Assembly (NCBI RefSeq): GCF_002999335.1 | Contig: NW_020312203.1 | Span: forward strand, 239,859-303,858 | Length of the DNA: 64,000 bases | DNA from: Cyclospora cayetanensis | Lineage: Eukaryota > Apicomplexa > Conoidasida > Eucoccidiorida > Eimeriidae | Direction of reading: 5' to 3' | In this document: piece after piece, positions 44,401 to 55,890 of the stretch | Layout of the letters: every line of letters starts with the position of its first letter | How positions within the stretch are numbered: the stretch's first letter is position 1 | Position numbers and translations under genes: made by a program | The notes under the pieces: generated by a model | The model's input: the letters and a program-made list of their open reading frames with translations, nothing else | Told to the model about the DNA's origin: nothing | Database searches by the model: none

Positions 44401-47400
44401 AACTGAAATTGCGCAGCTGGAGACGGAGGCGCAAGAGAATGAGGCGAATCTGCAGGAGCAGCAATCGCTTATCACGCAGCTGGAAGGCAAGCTGCAGCAG
44501 TACAAGCAAGACTATGCTCAGTTGATCAGTCAGGTGCAGAGCATAAAACACGAGATGGAAGAGGTGCAGAAGAAGTGCGCCCGTTCCATGTCCTTGCTGG
44601 AAAACCTTGGCTCTGAAAAGAGCCGCTGGTTCGAACAGCTCGAGCAGTTGAAGCTGGCCTCTCAGACGTTTATTGGTGACAGTTTGCTTGCCGCCGCTTT
44701 CTGTGCGTACCTCGGCTTTTTCGAGTATGCGGAGCGGCACCGGCTGCTGGAAGAATGGAGGGCTGTGCTCCAGCGAGAATGCATCCGTTGTCGGCTCGAT
44801 CTTTCGCTTGTTGACTTCCTCTCGACGCCCTCAGAGCGTCTCCAGTGGGCGGCTCATGCGCTTCCTCCAGACGACCTCTCCATTCAGAATGCCATCATCC
44901 TGAAGCGTTTCCTTCGCTACCCTCTCATCATTGACCCCGCGGGGCAGGCCATCAACTTCCTGACCTCCTTCCTGTCCTCCAACAAACTCTCAAAAACGTC
45001 ATTCCTGGACATAAATTTCCTCAAAAACCTGGAAAGCAGTTTGCGTTTCGGATCGACCCTCGTCATTCAAGATGTGGAGAAGGTAGACCCCATTCTGAAC
45101 CCCGTTCTCAACAGAGAAACTCACAAACTCGGAGGCAGGGTGCTAATTACTGTAGGGGACTCCGAAATCGACTTGTCGCCAGCCTTTTCCATGTACCTCG
45201 CAACGCGAGACCCCACAGCGCAATTCACTCCCGACTTGTGCAGCCGTGTCACCATGATCAATTTCACCCTTACACCCGCCTCGCTGGTCAACCAGTGCTT
45301 GAACATGATTCTCAAGAGCGAAAGGCCAGACATCGACAAGAAACGGTCGGACATGCTGAAGCTGCAGGGCGAGTTCAAGGTCAAGATACGCGAACTGGAG
45401 GATTCGCTGCTGCTTGCGCTGTCCAACGTGAAGGGCAGCATCCTAGACGATGACTCCGTGATGTCTTCCATGGAAATGCTGAAGCGGCAGGCCGCTGAAA
45501 TCGCAACAGAAGCAGCGCGAACCGAGGAAGTCATGACAGAAGTAGACCAGACTAGCAACATGTATCTACCCTGGGCTCTAGCGGCAGGACGTATCTACTT
45601 CACCTTACTCAACTTGTCGTGTGTTTCCCCCGTCTACCAGTACGACCTCCGCTTCTTCTTAGGTATGGTGCCGCCGCGTGATTCTGGGAATATACAAAAG
45701 GCATCCGCTGCTGTTTCGCACTCACAATCATGGAGTTGAACGGACCGACTTCACGAGCAGGATCGCCTACTTGGGTGCCCCTTGCGTTCAATCTTTAGGC
45801 GCCCGCTGTCCTGCGTGGTCGCTGTCACGTCAGTAGCAGCTGCGCTCTAGCATTGCATTCTGCAGCGTTTCGGCTCAATCTGTGCTTGTTTTTTTGCAGG
45901 AATTCTTCATGAGACCTTGACGGGTGCATCCGGTCTGAGTGACTTGAAGAAGACAGACTACGCGGAGAGGCTTTCCATCCTTCTGTCCGCGCTTTTCTCG
46001 ACAACGTTTCGTCGAATTGCTTACGGGCTGGGGTACTATGACAGATTAGTGTTCGCGTTGCAGTTGAGTTTCATCCGGACGGAGCTGGACGCAGGTGTAT
46101 CCCTGGACATCGCGGAATTGCAGCTGCTCCTTCAAGGCTTTGTGGAAGACCATGGGGCCGCGCAGGCGGCACCTTGGACATTCACGTTGAATGATGAGTT
46201 GACAGCCGAACAGATGAGGGCACTGCAGAAGCTGCTGGCGCTTCCTTGCTTTGCTTCTTTCCAGGAGCACATGGCTGCGAACGCGTCTCAGTGGATAGCG
46301 TTCCTCCAGTCTACCGCTCCCGAAAACTGCTTCCCGCAAGGCGCCTTCGTCAAGGATCAACATCTGCCAGAGGCCAACAAAAAGATTGGCTCTGAGGGAA
46401 TCACCGAACTGGGGGATTGGGTGAATCGTCTCCGCGAGCTTCTCGTTCTTAGGGCCCTTAGGCCGGATCGCGTGACTGTCGTTTTGACGGAACTGTGTGA
46501 AAGCGTGTTAGGCCGCGATTTCCTGGCCATCCCAGAGCTTTCCCACGAAATCTTGAAAGAAGTCGTGGAGAAGCAGGCAAGCAGCACGTCACCAGTGCTC
46601 TTTGTCTTGTCGCCAGGCTCCGACTCCAGCGGCCTGATCACGCATCTCGCAGCTGCCGTCCAGCAGCCCCTCAGCTCTGTAGCGATGGGCAGCAAGGAAG
46701 GCTTCGAGCTGGCCGAAAAGGCCATCGCCAAGGCCGCTCGGCAGGGCACGTGGGTGCTCTGTAAGAACGTCCATCTCTCCCTTAAATGGCTTCAAGACTT
46801 GGAGAAGAATCTGCACCGCGGCCAAGCGCACACGAACTTCCGTCTCTTCCTCACTATGGAGTATAACCCCAAAGTTCCCGCCACGCTGGTGAGGGTTTCT
46901 TGCACCTTCATGTTTGAGCCGCCTCTCGGGATCAAGGCTTCCCTCTACAGATCCTACGCCATGCTCTTCGGGACAAGTGGTGGACGCGGCGTGCCAAGCC
47001 GGAGCAATGCCAGCCCCCAGCCTGTCCAGCCCCCCTCTGCTGCGCGCTGTCGGCTGCAATTTCTGCTGGCTTTCCTCCACGCAGTCATCTTGGAAAGGCG
47101 CAGATATGCGCCTGTGGGGTGGTGCAAGCTCTACGAGTTCTCAGAGGCCGATCAGAAGTGCGCACTGAGCATCATAGACTCTTGGCTCGCCTCCGTTGCC
47201 CAGAGAGGCGACTCGGTTTCAGACCATGTGGCGCCTGAGAGACTTCCGTGGCCTGCAATGCGAATGCTCATAGCGCAAGTGTGTTACGGAGGGAGGCTGG
47301 ACAACCCTGTGGACGAAAGGTGCGCGTACAAATCCTCTTCTATTCGGTGCACCTCCTCGTGAAGAAGCAACCTTTTCGTTGTGCTGCGCAGAGTGGCAGA

Positions 47401-49237
47401 TGCCAGTGCGCCACGCCACACGACCTCAGAAAAATACTCGTAGTTCTGCATTTGCATCTGTTTCTGTGCGCCGAATTCCCTCAGGGTGCTGAGATCTTTC
47501 GTGGATTACCTGTTTCGTCCGGAAGCTTTCGAAGCTGACTTCTGCCTTAACATGCCGACCATGATCACGGAAACAAAGGAGTCGGAGGGCGAGTTCTTGG
47601 TGGCTCCTACGGAGCTCTACAGAACCCACGAACAGTATTTGGAATGGGTAGACTCGCTTCCCTCGCGCGACATGCCAGCATGGATCGGGTTCAATTCTCG
47701 CGCCGAGTGGCTGCTGGCCGCACGGCAAGCATACACGTGCATCACGAACTGGTCGGCTCTGCTGCTGCGGGGAAAGGAAGAGACGCTCGATTTTCATTCT
47801 CTATATGCGAGCATGATGAAAAAGGGAGGGCTGACGAGTCAGAAGAGTGTTAGTACGCCTACCGAAGAGGGAAGTTCACGGGACGCTGATTCCTTAGCGA
47901 CCTCCTGGCTGGCGTTGCTCATCCCCGTTATTCAGACTTGCCTAACAACTTTGCCAGAAAAACTTCCTTCCCTGAAACGCACAGACGATCTGCTACAAAA
48001 CCCCATGTTCCGCTGCTTCGAGCGTGAAATCACAGTCGGTGTGAGGTACGCGAGCTGCCCTTGCCATGCATGCAAGTAGAACACGACCCTCTGAGCTCGA
48101 CATGCGCGTAAGGCTTCGGCTTCGTATGGGCATGGATTTCCTTTGACTTGTTGGCATTTCATATCTCTTTTGCATGCGCAGGCTTTGTGCGCTGATCCGC
48201 GAGTCTCTGGGCGAGCTTATGTTGGTTTGCAAGGGCGAGAAGAAAATAACGAATTCTCTGCGTGACTTGGCCACTTTGATATCTTCTTCGAAAGTTCCTG
48301 CGGAGTGGAGTCAGGTGTACGTATCCTCTCAAGAGCTAACTGTAACAGAGTGGATCGAAGATTTCTGTCGGCGGCTGATGCAGTTGTCCCTAGTAGCTCG
48401 CGAATTTGGCACTCAAGATCAAGACATACAGATGGAAGCGGCGATGCATCTGCTCTCGAGGCAGCGTGACAACGGGGAACTAACGCAGTCGAGAATATGG
48501 CTGGGAGGGATGTTCTTTCCCTCCGCTTACCTGACCGCGACCCGCCAAGCTGTTGCTCAGGCCAAGGGGTGGTCTCTTGATGACTTGGTAGCGGAAGTTA
48601 TTGTGGGGGATGTCGAAGCGAAAGATGATCAGTCATTCATCATCACTGGGCTCACTGTAGAGGGCGCAGCATGGAATCCAAAAGAAGAGGTTTGTTCCTT
48701 TCTCCACTGTAGGGAAAAGGCCTTCAATTGGTATAGACACAGATATTTACTGACGTAGCGGGAACCTGTACGATTTCTAATTCACATGTTGTTGTCCCCT
48801 CTTCCTGGTGTTGGTCTTTTTTGCGCAGTGTCTGGATGTCACCGACGTCCTGGCATCTAGCCTACCGCCGATGGTCATGCGTTGGTACAACAAAGCTGAA
48901 GGCTCCAAATTCAAGAAGGCGAATCAGATCTACATCCCGATACCACTCTTCTTGAACCGCGCTCGGAAGTGTGTCTCGTACATCTAGAGCGTGAACACAG
49001 AGCACTGCAGCAAGTGCTTGTGTGGAGGGGGGGCGTAGGGGAAGGGGGATCATACGTGCTTTCCGATGTAGCGCTGAGTAGAAAAATCCGAACATGCACT
49101 AGGTTTCGTTTCTGTGCATGTGCTAATCTGCTCGCAGGGACGTGGTTACGTTTGTGGATCTGCCTTTCCATTCAAAATGTCCATCGTCCCTTTGGGTGCA
49201 ACGTGGCACCGCGGTCCTGTTGTGGAGTAATTTCTAG
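23471..49237 (+). CDS. Cytoplasmic dynein heavy chain (DYNC1H1 type), 25 exons
   Basis: Minus-end-directed microtubule motor subunit. The exons close exactly to 4,953 residues: 23471-24378, 24790-26158, 26508-26948, 27556-27765, 28425-28719, 29247-30542, 30997-31232, 32070-32297, 32666-32928, 33465-33986, 34690-34853, 35371-35475, 35992-36203, 36895-38550, 38805-39032, 39743-40321, 41011-41444, 41976-42448, 42766-43832, 44216-45662, 45900-47319, 47485-48045, 48182-48689, 48829-48968, 49138-49237. Tail motifs match cytoplasmic rather than axonemal dynein ([47 protein letters not shown]). Residues 1-302 are less conserved, with an Ala/Gly insert near 24050-24110. Introns 10 and 14 appear to have GC donors. 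It is longer than the roughly 4,650-residue animal protein because of low-complexity inserts. The start is the first ATG and gives the expected N-terminal helix. Confidence 0.95.
26261..26297. repeat. GCAT tetranucleotide run in dynein intron 2
   Basis: Repeated ATGC/GCAT units lie in intron 2, about 210 bp before the acceptor. It is probably a length-variable microsatellite. Confidence 0.8.
27840..28140. repeat. CATA-rich repeat array in dynein intron 4
   Basis: Long imperfect ACATATGCATATAC-type repeats. A sub-unit of about 66 bp containing CAAATACAGATACATTTGCAAA recurs around 28000-28090. The repeat opens spurious His/Ile-rich and Cys/Met-rich frames that are not genes. Confidence 0.8.
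29125..29200. repeat. TATG microsatellite in dynein intron 5
   Basis: TATGTATACATG-type repeats lie just upstream of the acceptor of exon 6 (29247). Confidence 0.75.
31855..31975. repeat. TATG microsatellite in dynein intron 7
   Basis: TATGTATGTATGTCTC-type repeats lie within intron 7, which also holds the 31268-31543 frame that I regard as non-coding. Confidence 0.75.
33020..33464. repeat. TATG/TGTG repeat tract ending at the dynein exon 10 acceptor
   Basis: Most of intron 9 is (TATG)n and (TG)n sequence running right up to the acceptor GTTTGTCAG at 33464. A classical pyrimidine tract is therefore largely replaced by a T/G tract. Confidence 0.8.
34050..34560. repeat. TACA/CATA repeat array in dynein intron 10
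   Basis: ACATACATATATATACATAC-type repeats fill most of intron 10. Their orientation is the reverse of the TATG tract in intron 9, so the two arrays could pair as inverted repeats in the transcript. Confidence 0.8.
36568..36894. repeat. Five-copy 64-68 bp minisatellite ending at the dynein exon 14 acceptor
   Basis: Five tandem units start with GATCATG at about 36568, 36636, 36700, 36764 and 36832, of 68, 64, 64, 68 and about 63 bp. Two unit types alternate (CTTTGTGCATG versus CTTCATGCATG). The last unit runs directly into TATATATTAG, the acceptor of exon 14 at 36895. Confidence 0.85.
39240..39600. repeat. Pyrimidine-rich tandem repeat in dynein intron 15
   Basis: Roughly 360 bp of degenerate units of about 17-25 bp (TTTTTCTCTCATTGTCTAGC, then CATTCTCCTCCCTCTTTCTC) lie on the sense strand. 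The tract is almost purely pyrimidine with periodic CTAG/CATC breaks, upstream of the acceptor at 39742. Confidence 0.85.
40425..40985. repeat. T/G-rich tandem repeat in dynein intron 16
   Basis: Repeats of the kind GTGTATAGGTTTCTATTTGTTTG, unit about 36-40 bp and degenerate, fill the intron before the exon 17 acceptor GTTCGCAG. They open spurious Cys/Val/Phe-rich frames. Confidence 0.8.
42515..42650. repeat. TATG microsatellite in dynein intron 18
   Basis: TATGTATGTATGCATG-type repeats lie between the exon 18 donor (42449) and the exon 19 acceptor (42765). Confidence 0.75.
43290..44700 (+). other. Dynein stalk and microtubule-binding domain
   Basis: The two antiparallel coiled-coil arms are visible as Gln/Glu/Lys-rich helices: arm 1 from about 43330 ([17 protein letters not shown]) to [16 protein letters not shown], and arm 2 from about 44380 ([15 protein letters not shown]). 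The microtubule-binding tip lies between them across the exon 19/20 junction ([16 protein letters not shown] ... [14 protein letters not shown]). Its length and landmarks match cytoplasmic dynein. Confidence 0.88.
44700..49237 (+). other. Dynein AAA5, AAA6 and C-terminal domain
   Basis: AAA5 begins at [15 protein letters not shown] and [16 protein letters not shown], with [14 protein letters not shown] and the sensor-like TRDP. AAA6 includes [29 protein letters not shown] and [13 protein letters not shown]. The C-terminal domain includes [32 protein letters not shown] and WSLDDL. The last 33-codon exon (VVTFVDLPF ... [10 protein letters not shown]) corresponds to the final strands of the animal protein and is joined through an AA|GTGTGT donor. 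Confidence 0.9.
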
Positions 49238-52093
49238 GTAGAGTGAATGCAGCGCATCAAGTTGCACAGATAGTTATATGTGTGGTGCAGTGTAGCCTTG
49301 TTTAAACAGAAATCTGTGTTGGCATTACCGTTTTGCCGTTCGTCGAGATGGGCGTTAGAGTCATTCATCAAGCTTGCAAAGGCCCCCCGAAACGTCCACA
49401 GCTGTATGGACAACGGCATCAAACTATTTCTCAAAATGTTAGCAAGCTTCTACTTCCCTTTACGCAAAATCTGCCACCTGCAGTACGTATTACAGGGCTC
49501 GCATTAGGTCGTTACGCGCCCGATTTGGTACGGACGAAATAGTTGAGGGGCATTTCTAACTCCTAAATCAAAGGCACCATTTTACACACAGGAAGTGGGA
49601 ATTTCACTGCAGAAGGGCTGCAGTGAAATTCCCACTGATTGAGCCATTGGGACGCTGCTAAGCATTTCGTTTCAGTTAGTAGGCTATTGTGTTTCTTTGT
49701 TGTCGTTTAGGTACCCTCAAACCTTACTATGTATTTCACCTTCTCTTAGTCTTAAACGCAGTCTAGATTAGTTAGTTCTCTTCTATGCAATGGATACTTG
49801 CTAGTAACAATTATTGCCGTTCCTCTCGGTATTGAGGGTCTTCGCATCCCGGAGGACCAAGGGAACCGCGAGCAAAGGCAGAATGACTGAAATTGCCAAA
49901 TTTGGGCCCGCAGGCTTTGGCGTGGGTATTTGTGCATGGCTTTCTGTGCATCAAAGGTCTATCCATTTTTTCCCCCTGCTCCAATACCATGTGTCGAGGA
50001 AGAGGGTCATTTTTTCGTAGTAACTGTTCTAAGAGACTCTACTGGCTAATACTAGGGCGTTTGGCATTCGAATAAAATAATGTCACTCATGGGCCTCTTC
50101 ATCTTGGGGGTTTAGAACAGACATGCCTGTGGTCACGGGCTCCACTGCATCTTCGAAGCACGGTAGAGCGCTTTACTATCTATAGGGAGTGAGACGGGAT
50201 CGTATCTTGCTTGATGAGCAGGGGTGAGCAGTACTGTTGCTGATATTTTTCTTGAGAAATCGGCGAAAAAGATGCCCAGGAGCAACCACATGCCTTTATC
50301 CACTTGTTCTTCATAGGCAGCACTAGCCTTTCCCGCAACGCCTACATCCATTCTGTATTTCAAGGTGCCACTTCCTGAGATTATTTCACTTACATGCCCT
50401 TCCAGATAGTAGCTTTTTGTGCGTTTCCGCGTTTTGTCGACTTATCTACTTAATCATTAGGATATGTATGTGGCCCCATGGAAACGCATTCCTACACAAC
50501 ACCAAGAAAGGTGTACGTCCAGTTTCATTATACCTGCGCAGCTGCGGAACTGAAGATTGGCAATGGTCACTGAGAAGCTTTTTGTCTCTAGGACAACAGT
50601 GAATGAGTGACTGCCTGCACTCCCGTTTCTCACTAATATGCATGCAGCTAGCGAAGGCATAAATCTAACGAGAAACCCCATTTTGTTCAACGGCTTTGGA
50701 TCGATTCTGCTTTTGTAGCAATGCACGCAGCAGCCATGCTCCTTGTAGTGCACGGTGATATTCAATCAACAAGGGGATAATTGACTATGTAGTTTGGCTG
50801 TTTGTATCTCATTCCTACGGTAGAAGGGCGTTAGCTCACTGCGCTAGGATGCAATATTATGTGTGCATACGCTAAATGCTAAGTGAAAATAGTTGTGATT
50901 ACTTAGAGTGCTAAGACGGGGCAGCTACGCCAGCCCTGGTTGTCCCTCTTTCCTCATGTCGGAGCCCGAATCAGTTCAGGCACGGAGAGGGGAAAGCCCT
51001 TTTATAGAGCACTCCGTTACACTATTAACAGTTTGCATCAATATCGCGCCTGGAGTGAAGTGTTCCCCTACGGGTACCTCTGGAGGGTTATAGTTTTCAT
51101 ATTGAACACTCCCGTTCCACGCAGCTCTCATCCTGCCCGATTATAAAAAGCACTTCATCAGGAAAGTGCAGGGGTAGCGGCTTCGGAAAGCCTTGGAGAA
51201 AACAGTCCCGGAAGCCCTGAGACTAACTTACAGCGATCCCAATGACTCGTTGGCACAAGTATGACCGGGTGTGACTCCCATATTCTGCGGCATGCTTCGG
51301 TTTCACTCGACTTTTTTGAAGGCGTGTGTAACTGGTTCTGTAATACAAAGAGATGGTGACCCTGTTTGTACACTACTTTTTGTACAGGAACATCATGTTT
51401 CATTTCGTGCGCTTTGACATGTTTTGATTGCTGCCTTTCCTAGTTTTACACAAAACCTGAAGTGCCTGCTGTCTTGTGTTCTTCTCGGGGACATATATAC
51501 CGCTGATACGCAGTGTCGTACTGCATGCGAGGCCTTGGAGTTGAGTCGGTCGACGGCGGCCTTGAATGCAGCGTATGCGGCCCCGAACATGCACGGTAAT
51601 GGTTTTTAGCCACAAGTCAATTTGGATTAATCTCGACCTGCCAAAAGCTTCCAATTTCATGTTTTCCCCCCTTCTGATCTCTGAGAAGCTGGGAGAATAT
51701 GTGTCTGGTAGTGCGGCGCCCATGCCCCTGCCCCTGCATTCACTGCTGCATCATTGTTGGAGATTTTGCGAGCCTTTGATTTCATGGTTTTTCGGCAGTG
51801 GCGAAATCTATTTCCTATCAACCCGCCTGTAGAAGATAGTCTAGACGCCGAGCACAAGAAGCGCCGCTCCTTGAGGTCTCCGCGGGTTGGGGGGACAACA
51901 GAGCAGCCATAAACATCAGCACCTGCTATTGTAATGGGAGGTCTTTGTATGAAACTAGCGGTATGTTGAGGGAAGGGGAATTTCGCGATTGTGAAAGGCA
52001 GAAATACCGCACTTTCGAGTTCCCACAACTGCCTAAACATAACTTGTACACTGCATAGAGAGCTAAGGCAGAGAGCTCCACCGCCTTATTAGA
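49238..52093. other. Long intergenic region downstream of dynein
   Basis: About 2.9 kb with only short, unconvincing frames (for example 51400-51723 and 51657-52040 on -). Base composition is clearly more AT-rich than the left end of the window. The one distinct structure is a perfect inverted repeat at 49594-49636, listed separately. The region should hold the dynein 3' UTR and the promoter of the membrane-protein gene. Confidence 0.5.
49594..49636. repeat. Perfect 19-bp inverted repeat with 5-nt loop
   Basis: AGTGGGAATTTCACTGCAG is followed by AAGGG and then its exact reverse complement. As RNA it would make a strong hairpin, 357 bp after the dynein stop. No T run follows, so a bacterial-type terminator is not the explanation. 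Confidence 0.9.
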
Positions 52094-53698
52094 ATGCGGC
52101 CTTTATACAGCGCCTGGTCGTGGTTATTCTGCGTGTCTGACCCTAATGACCCTAAGCTTCGCGGATGGCTGCACCCGGCCCTCGCTCTGGGGTTCAACCT
52201 AGGGCTGTCCTTTGTGCTAGCCTCTGCTGCCTTCCTAGCTGCTCCAACTCAGTTTCATGAGGAGTGGTTGCAGCACCAGTCACCACAATTTCTCAGCTTC
52301 ATACATGGGTTGGCCTCCGTGGCAAGCTTTGTGGGCCTTCAGCCTGCACTGCTTTTGCCATGGGCAAGAAGCACACTAGGGAGGGTGTTGCTGCCTGAAG
52401 AATTGCTGCTAGATAAAAAGCAGGCTTTCTCTTTATACTCCTGGGAAAAGGGCACCCTGCAGCCCCAGGCGTATGCACTGTTTCTCCTATTGTACGCGGT
52501 CCTAATGGTCACCTGCCGGCTGTACGAGAAGGGACCTATGATGCTTTACGATGCAGCTTGGGCGTGCAACACATCGATGATTGTAACTGCTGCAGGTGAG
52601 TCCTGTCTTGCGCAGAGCAAAGGGAGTTGTTTTCTTTTTCTGGAGGGTCGACGCATATTCATAAGTGATGGGCCTCCTATGACTTGATTTTTTCGTCCGG
52701 GCGTTACTTCTGCAGCGATTTGGCTTAACATCCCCTTCCTGGTTAGCGCTTGTTCATGCTGGGTCGCTATAGGTGAGTATTTTCCCTTTTCACCGGATTT
52801 TTGATCAATGAAACGCCTGACCTTTAGTCTGCAGCCTGGTGCCTCCGTTGCTTCGGCAGCGTAGCACACTTTGAGCCTCCCTCAGGCGGACTTAAGTTAC
52901 AATTCCGACTCACGAAGGCTGTGTTTGCTGCGCAGATCAGCTCTTATGGTACGTAGACATGCTGTACTTGTTGATCCGTGGGCGCTTCCTCATCGGTGTT
53001 GCCAAGTATCTTACAAATAGGGACACCGTGAGACAATTAGAGGCCAGCTCGGCAGCTCTTACCCTAGCTCTCCAGGCAGTCACGCACCACAGAGCTCACT
53101 GGCGGTAGCGCAGAGCAAGGAGAGAGGCAGAGGAGTTGTCTTTAATGCTTTACGCTGAATGCATTCCATATTTTCCCAAAGTTCGTATCTTCGTTTGTGC
53201 GCATCTTTGCCTATGGTGCAGCCTTGGATGAAGAAGCTGTTTTCGACACACCACTTGTGGTTTATACTTTTTACGACCTATATTAACCTGAGGTACGCAG
53301 CAGGGCACAGTCCGTGCTGCTTGTCAGTGTCCATGGGGCTCTCCCTGCTATGTGTTCTCGGCTCGCGATGCGTGACACCGTACGCGGTTTGCCACCCTGA
53401 ACTGCCAGGTCCCAGCGAAACCTGGTCAAAGGATCTACAACGATCTCAAGGGGGAATAAGCGGCGAAAATCGTAAAAGTAAGAAACAAGAAAAGGGCAGC
53501 ATGGACGTGCTGAACGTAAACGTGTCTTGGCGGTGCTGGGCAGACGTGGCCCATCACATACCGTTTCTTGGCATATGCGACAACAAACCATGGTACCTGT
53601 TTCTCCTTTGGAATCAGCTAATTTGGGGCATGGGAAACTGCTTTTTGTTCGGGGTCTTCCTTACCGCCTCCAATCTTTTAAGGAGAGAGCATTCGTGA
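52094..53698 (+). CDS. Multi-pass membrane protein of unknown family
   Basis: Four exons close to 375 residues: 52094-52595, 52716-52772, 52936-53027, 53222-53698, with GTGAGT, GTGAGT and GTGAGA donors. I do not recognise the family. About seven hydrophobic segments are visible: LGLSFVLASAAFLAA near residue 40, a segment near 75-95 (GLASVASFVGL), YALFLLLYAVLMVTC near 145, NTSMIVTAAAIWLNIPFLVSA near 165-185, a segment around DQLLWYVDMLYLLI, one at HHLWFILFTTYIN, and PWYLFLLWNQLIWGM to FGVFLTA near the C-terminus. Candidate polar signature residues inside or beside membranes are WACNTS, GDQLLWYVD and FSTHHLWF, which may form a conserved core. A soluble, Ser/Lys-rich loop (about 53340-53510) separates the last spans; it could instead be an unspliced intron of length divisible by three. 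A transporter or acyl-transfer enzyme is possible but not shown. Confidence 0.7.
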
Positions 53699-54334
53699 CC
53701 GTCACTTCAGGGGGAGGTCTAACCAACGTCGCACCCGCACGCACCGGCAAGTGAGCTTGCAACCCTGTGGCTGGCTGGGCCCCTGTATTTCCAGATATAG
53801 TAAGATCCGCGGGAAAGACTTCTCCCAGACCAAAAACTTTACTTTGCGCCCCTACAAGGATGTACTTTTTGCTGTGGCGATGAACCAGTGATTCGCTGTT
53901 CTGGCTGCCAAGGGATCTGATGTGCAGTTATCGGTCACTCTTTAATCCCGCAAAAACCTATGCGAAACCGCATTCTTTTCTTCATATCCTCGAATTTCAA
54001 TCGGCTAGCTGCGTCTCGGTTCCATATAACGCGATTCGTGCACTTTGCTGTGCTTGTTGCAAGTACACCGCTGATCTCTCGGTGTAGCCCGGTCTAGCAA
54101 AATGGCTCAAAGCTCGAATATAAAACGTCCGTTAGGTATAAATAGAAGAACGAATGCCAGGCCGATGTTCGCAGGCCAATGGCGCTATATACGTAAAGCG
54201 CCCTTTGGAGACCCGAAAAATCTATTGAAAGGCATTTTGGAGCGAGTGCTAATGTGGTATGAGGGCAGCTGTTCTGTTGTGATATATGCACCCCCACCAC
54301 TTCTCCCTTCTGCGAGGACGCCAGTACACGGTGA
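53699..54334. other. Convergent intergenic region
   Basis: It lies between the 3' ends of the membrane protein (+) and DENR (-). A frame at 54102-54425 (+) overlaps the certain last DENR exon and is rejected. Nothing else is seen. Confidence 0.5.
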
Positions 54335-55890
54335 TCACTTTTCCGGGAGAAACACAACTTTGTCTTCGGGAATTTCGAAGTTCTTCAAAAGGAAGGCTGC
54401 TACTGTTTCCTCGACATCGCCCTGAAGAATACACCAAAAATGCCTGTAGTTTGGCGCATACAAGAAATGCTCCGCTGACAGCGCTCAGAACTCCTGTCTG
54501 TTGGAGTATTGCATGCAGGGGGAGCAAGTGATTAAACACCATGTCCACCGGTGCAGAACTTTGAAGCCACACCGACGTTAAAAAGTTGCACACTGCAAAA
54601 AAAACCTCATTCGCAGTCATATGCATGCATTTGATCCGACTAGAGCACCTGAATCTCAACACTAGGCGCCTGGCCCGGCTGCCCCTTTTGAAATGACGAT
54701 CCGCATGCAAAGTGCTTGCTCGCGAGCTTCGCTGCGACTTCCTGCTTTACGCCTGAGACACAGCACCAGGACGTCGCTGATCCCGCAATGCCGCATCATG
54801 AGGACTGATGCAAATGGATGCTAAACGCAGGAGGAAAACAAGTCACACACTTGGATTTCCCCCAGAGGGTAGCACACTAGAGGCTCGAAAGCATCTACAT
54901 TGGGATTAGCACCAAGGCTGTTATACCAGGGGTGAATCCATGAAACACACCGAAATTTTCAAGCCCCCAAATATTGGTCACGTATTTTCCTCTTCGCTTG
55001 GCCTGTTTCTGCACTGTTACAACCTTCTGATGCGGGATACACATCAACGCGCACAGTGCGGCCACACGGATGGGTGACATACTATCCGCTGGATGCATAC
55101 AACATGCGTGCAGACACATTCGAGAACACCTATTAGCAACCCTCCGTGGCATTTCTAAGAACATGAGTATTCGCCGAGTCTTTGGTGCTAGCTGGCTTAT
55201 CAAGTTGCACTCAAGTATCAGGAATGCGCTCACGGGCTTTGCACCGACTGTCTTCCCAGCTCCTCGCTTAGCATTGCTAATTGCTGCCTTTTCCTGGAAT
55301 TCATCAGACAGCTGCTTTTCATGTGCCGGTTGCTGCACCATGCCTTCGTTTGGAGCATCCTGTTGCTCTTCCTGTTTGGCACACGCGGCCCCAGAGAACT
55401 CGCAGTACTCGAACGGCATTCCGCATGCTGAACACAAAGAAAGCAGGCTACCTGAGTCTCCATTAGTCATCTTATGCACATCACATCTTCCACTTGGCAG
55501 GACTGATGTCCTCGCATCACAAACTCGCGTTTCCAGGGAGGTGATAAAAGCACAAGTAGTGGCAGTGCTGCCCCCACAGATGCACTTCGTGTGAGCGTTT
55601 CATTGGCGCAGGGTCAACATACTTGGGCAATACTCCACTCTGCAGGCGCATGTCATAGGGGGCTGTTGATCATGAGCCCACCCATCACCTGGGGAGCTGC
55701 AAAAACCACCCACATCAGTGGGACCAGCTAAAGTGGTAGCGGCATCCACCGGCACTGCGGCACTCGATGCGTTGACTCGTCTCCGACATTGCTGTTTCCG
55801 TTGCATTTGCTGTTTCCTCCTTTCTCTGTTGCTGATGGTGCCCGCCCCCTCGCTCCCGCTCCCGCTGTCTTCGCTTGTGTGCGCATCCAT
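54335..55890 (-). CDS. DENR: DENR / TMA22 translation re-initiation and recycling factor
   Basis: Partner of MCT-1 in removing deacylated tRNA from, and re-initiating with, the 40S subunit (family knowledge). Five exons close exactly to 237 residues: 55890-55623, 55427-55249, 55026-54951, 54752-54649, 54421-54335. The N-terminal 75 residues are Ser/Glu/Arg-rich. The cysteine-rich motif spans the first junction: ACRVEYCP then TCGMPFEYCEF, corresponding to the animal YCGVCSLPTEYCEY. A variable linker is followed by the SUI1-type domain: VVTVQKQAKRRGKYVTNIWG, then VKQEVAAKLASKHFACGSS, then VEIQGDVEETVAAFLL and the C-terminus. The start ATG at 55890 opens the frame. Human DENR has 198 residues, so this one is longer by its N-terminal region. 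Every junction is supported by the family alignment as well as by phase. Confidence 0.92.

Noticed and set aside
49594..49636. Hairpin as a bacterial-type terminator or CRISPR repeat
   Set aside because: The host is a spliced eukaryotic genome, no U run follows, and there is only one copy in the window with no spacers.
54102..54710. Open frames on both strands over the DENR 3' part
   Set aside because: The true DENR exons (54752-54649 and 54421-54335) use another frame and match the family; the long frames run through introns.
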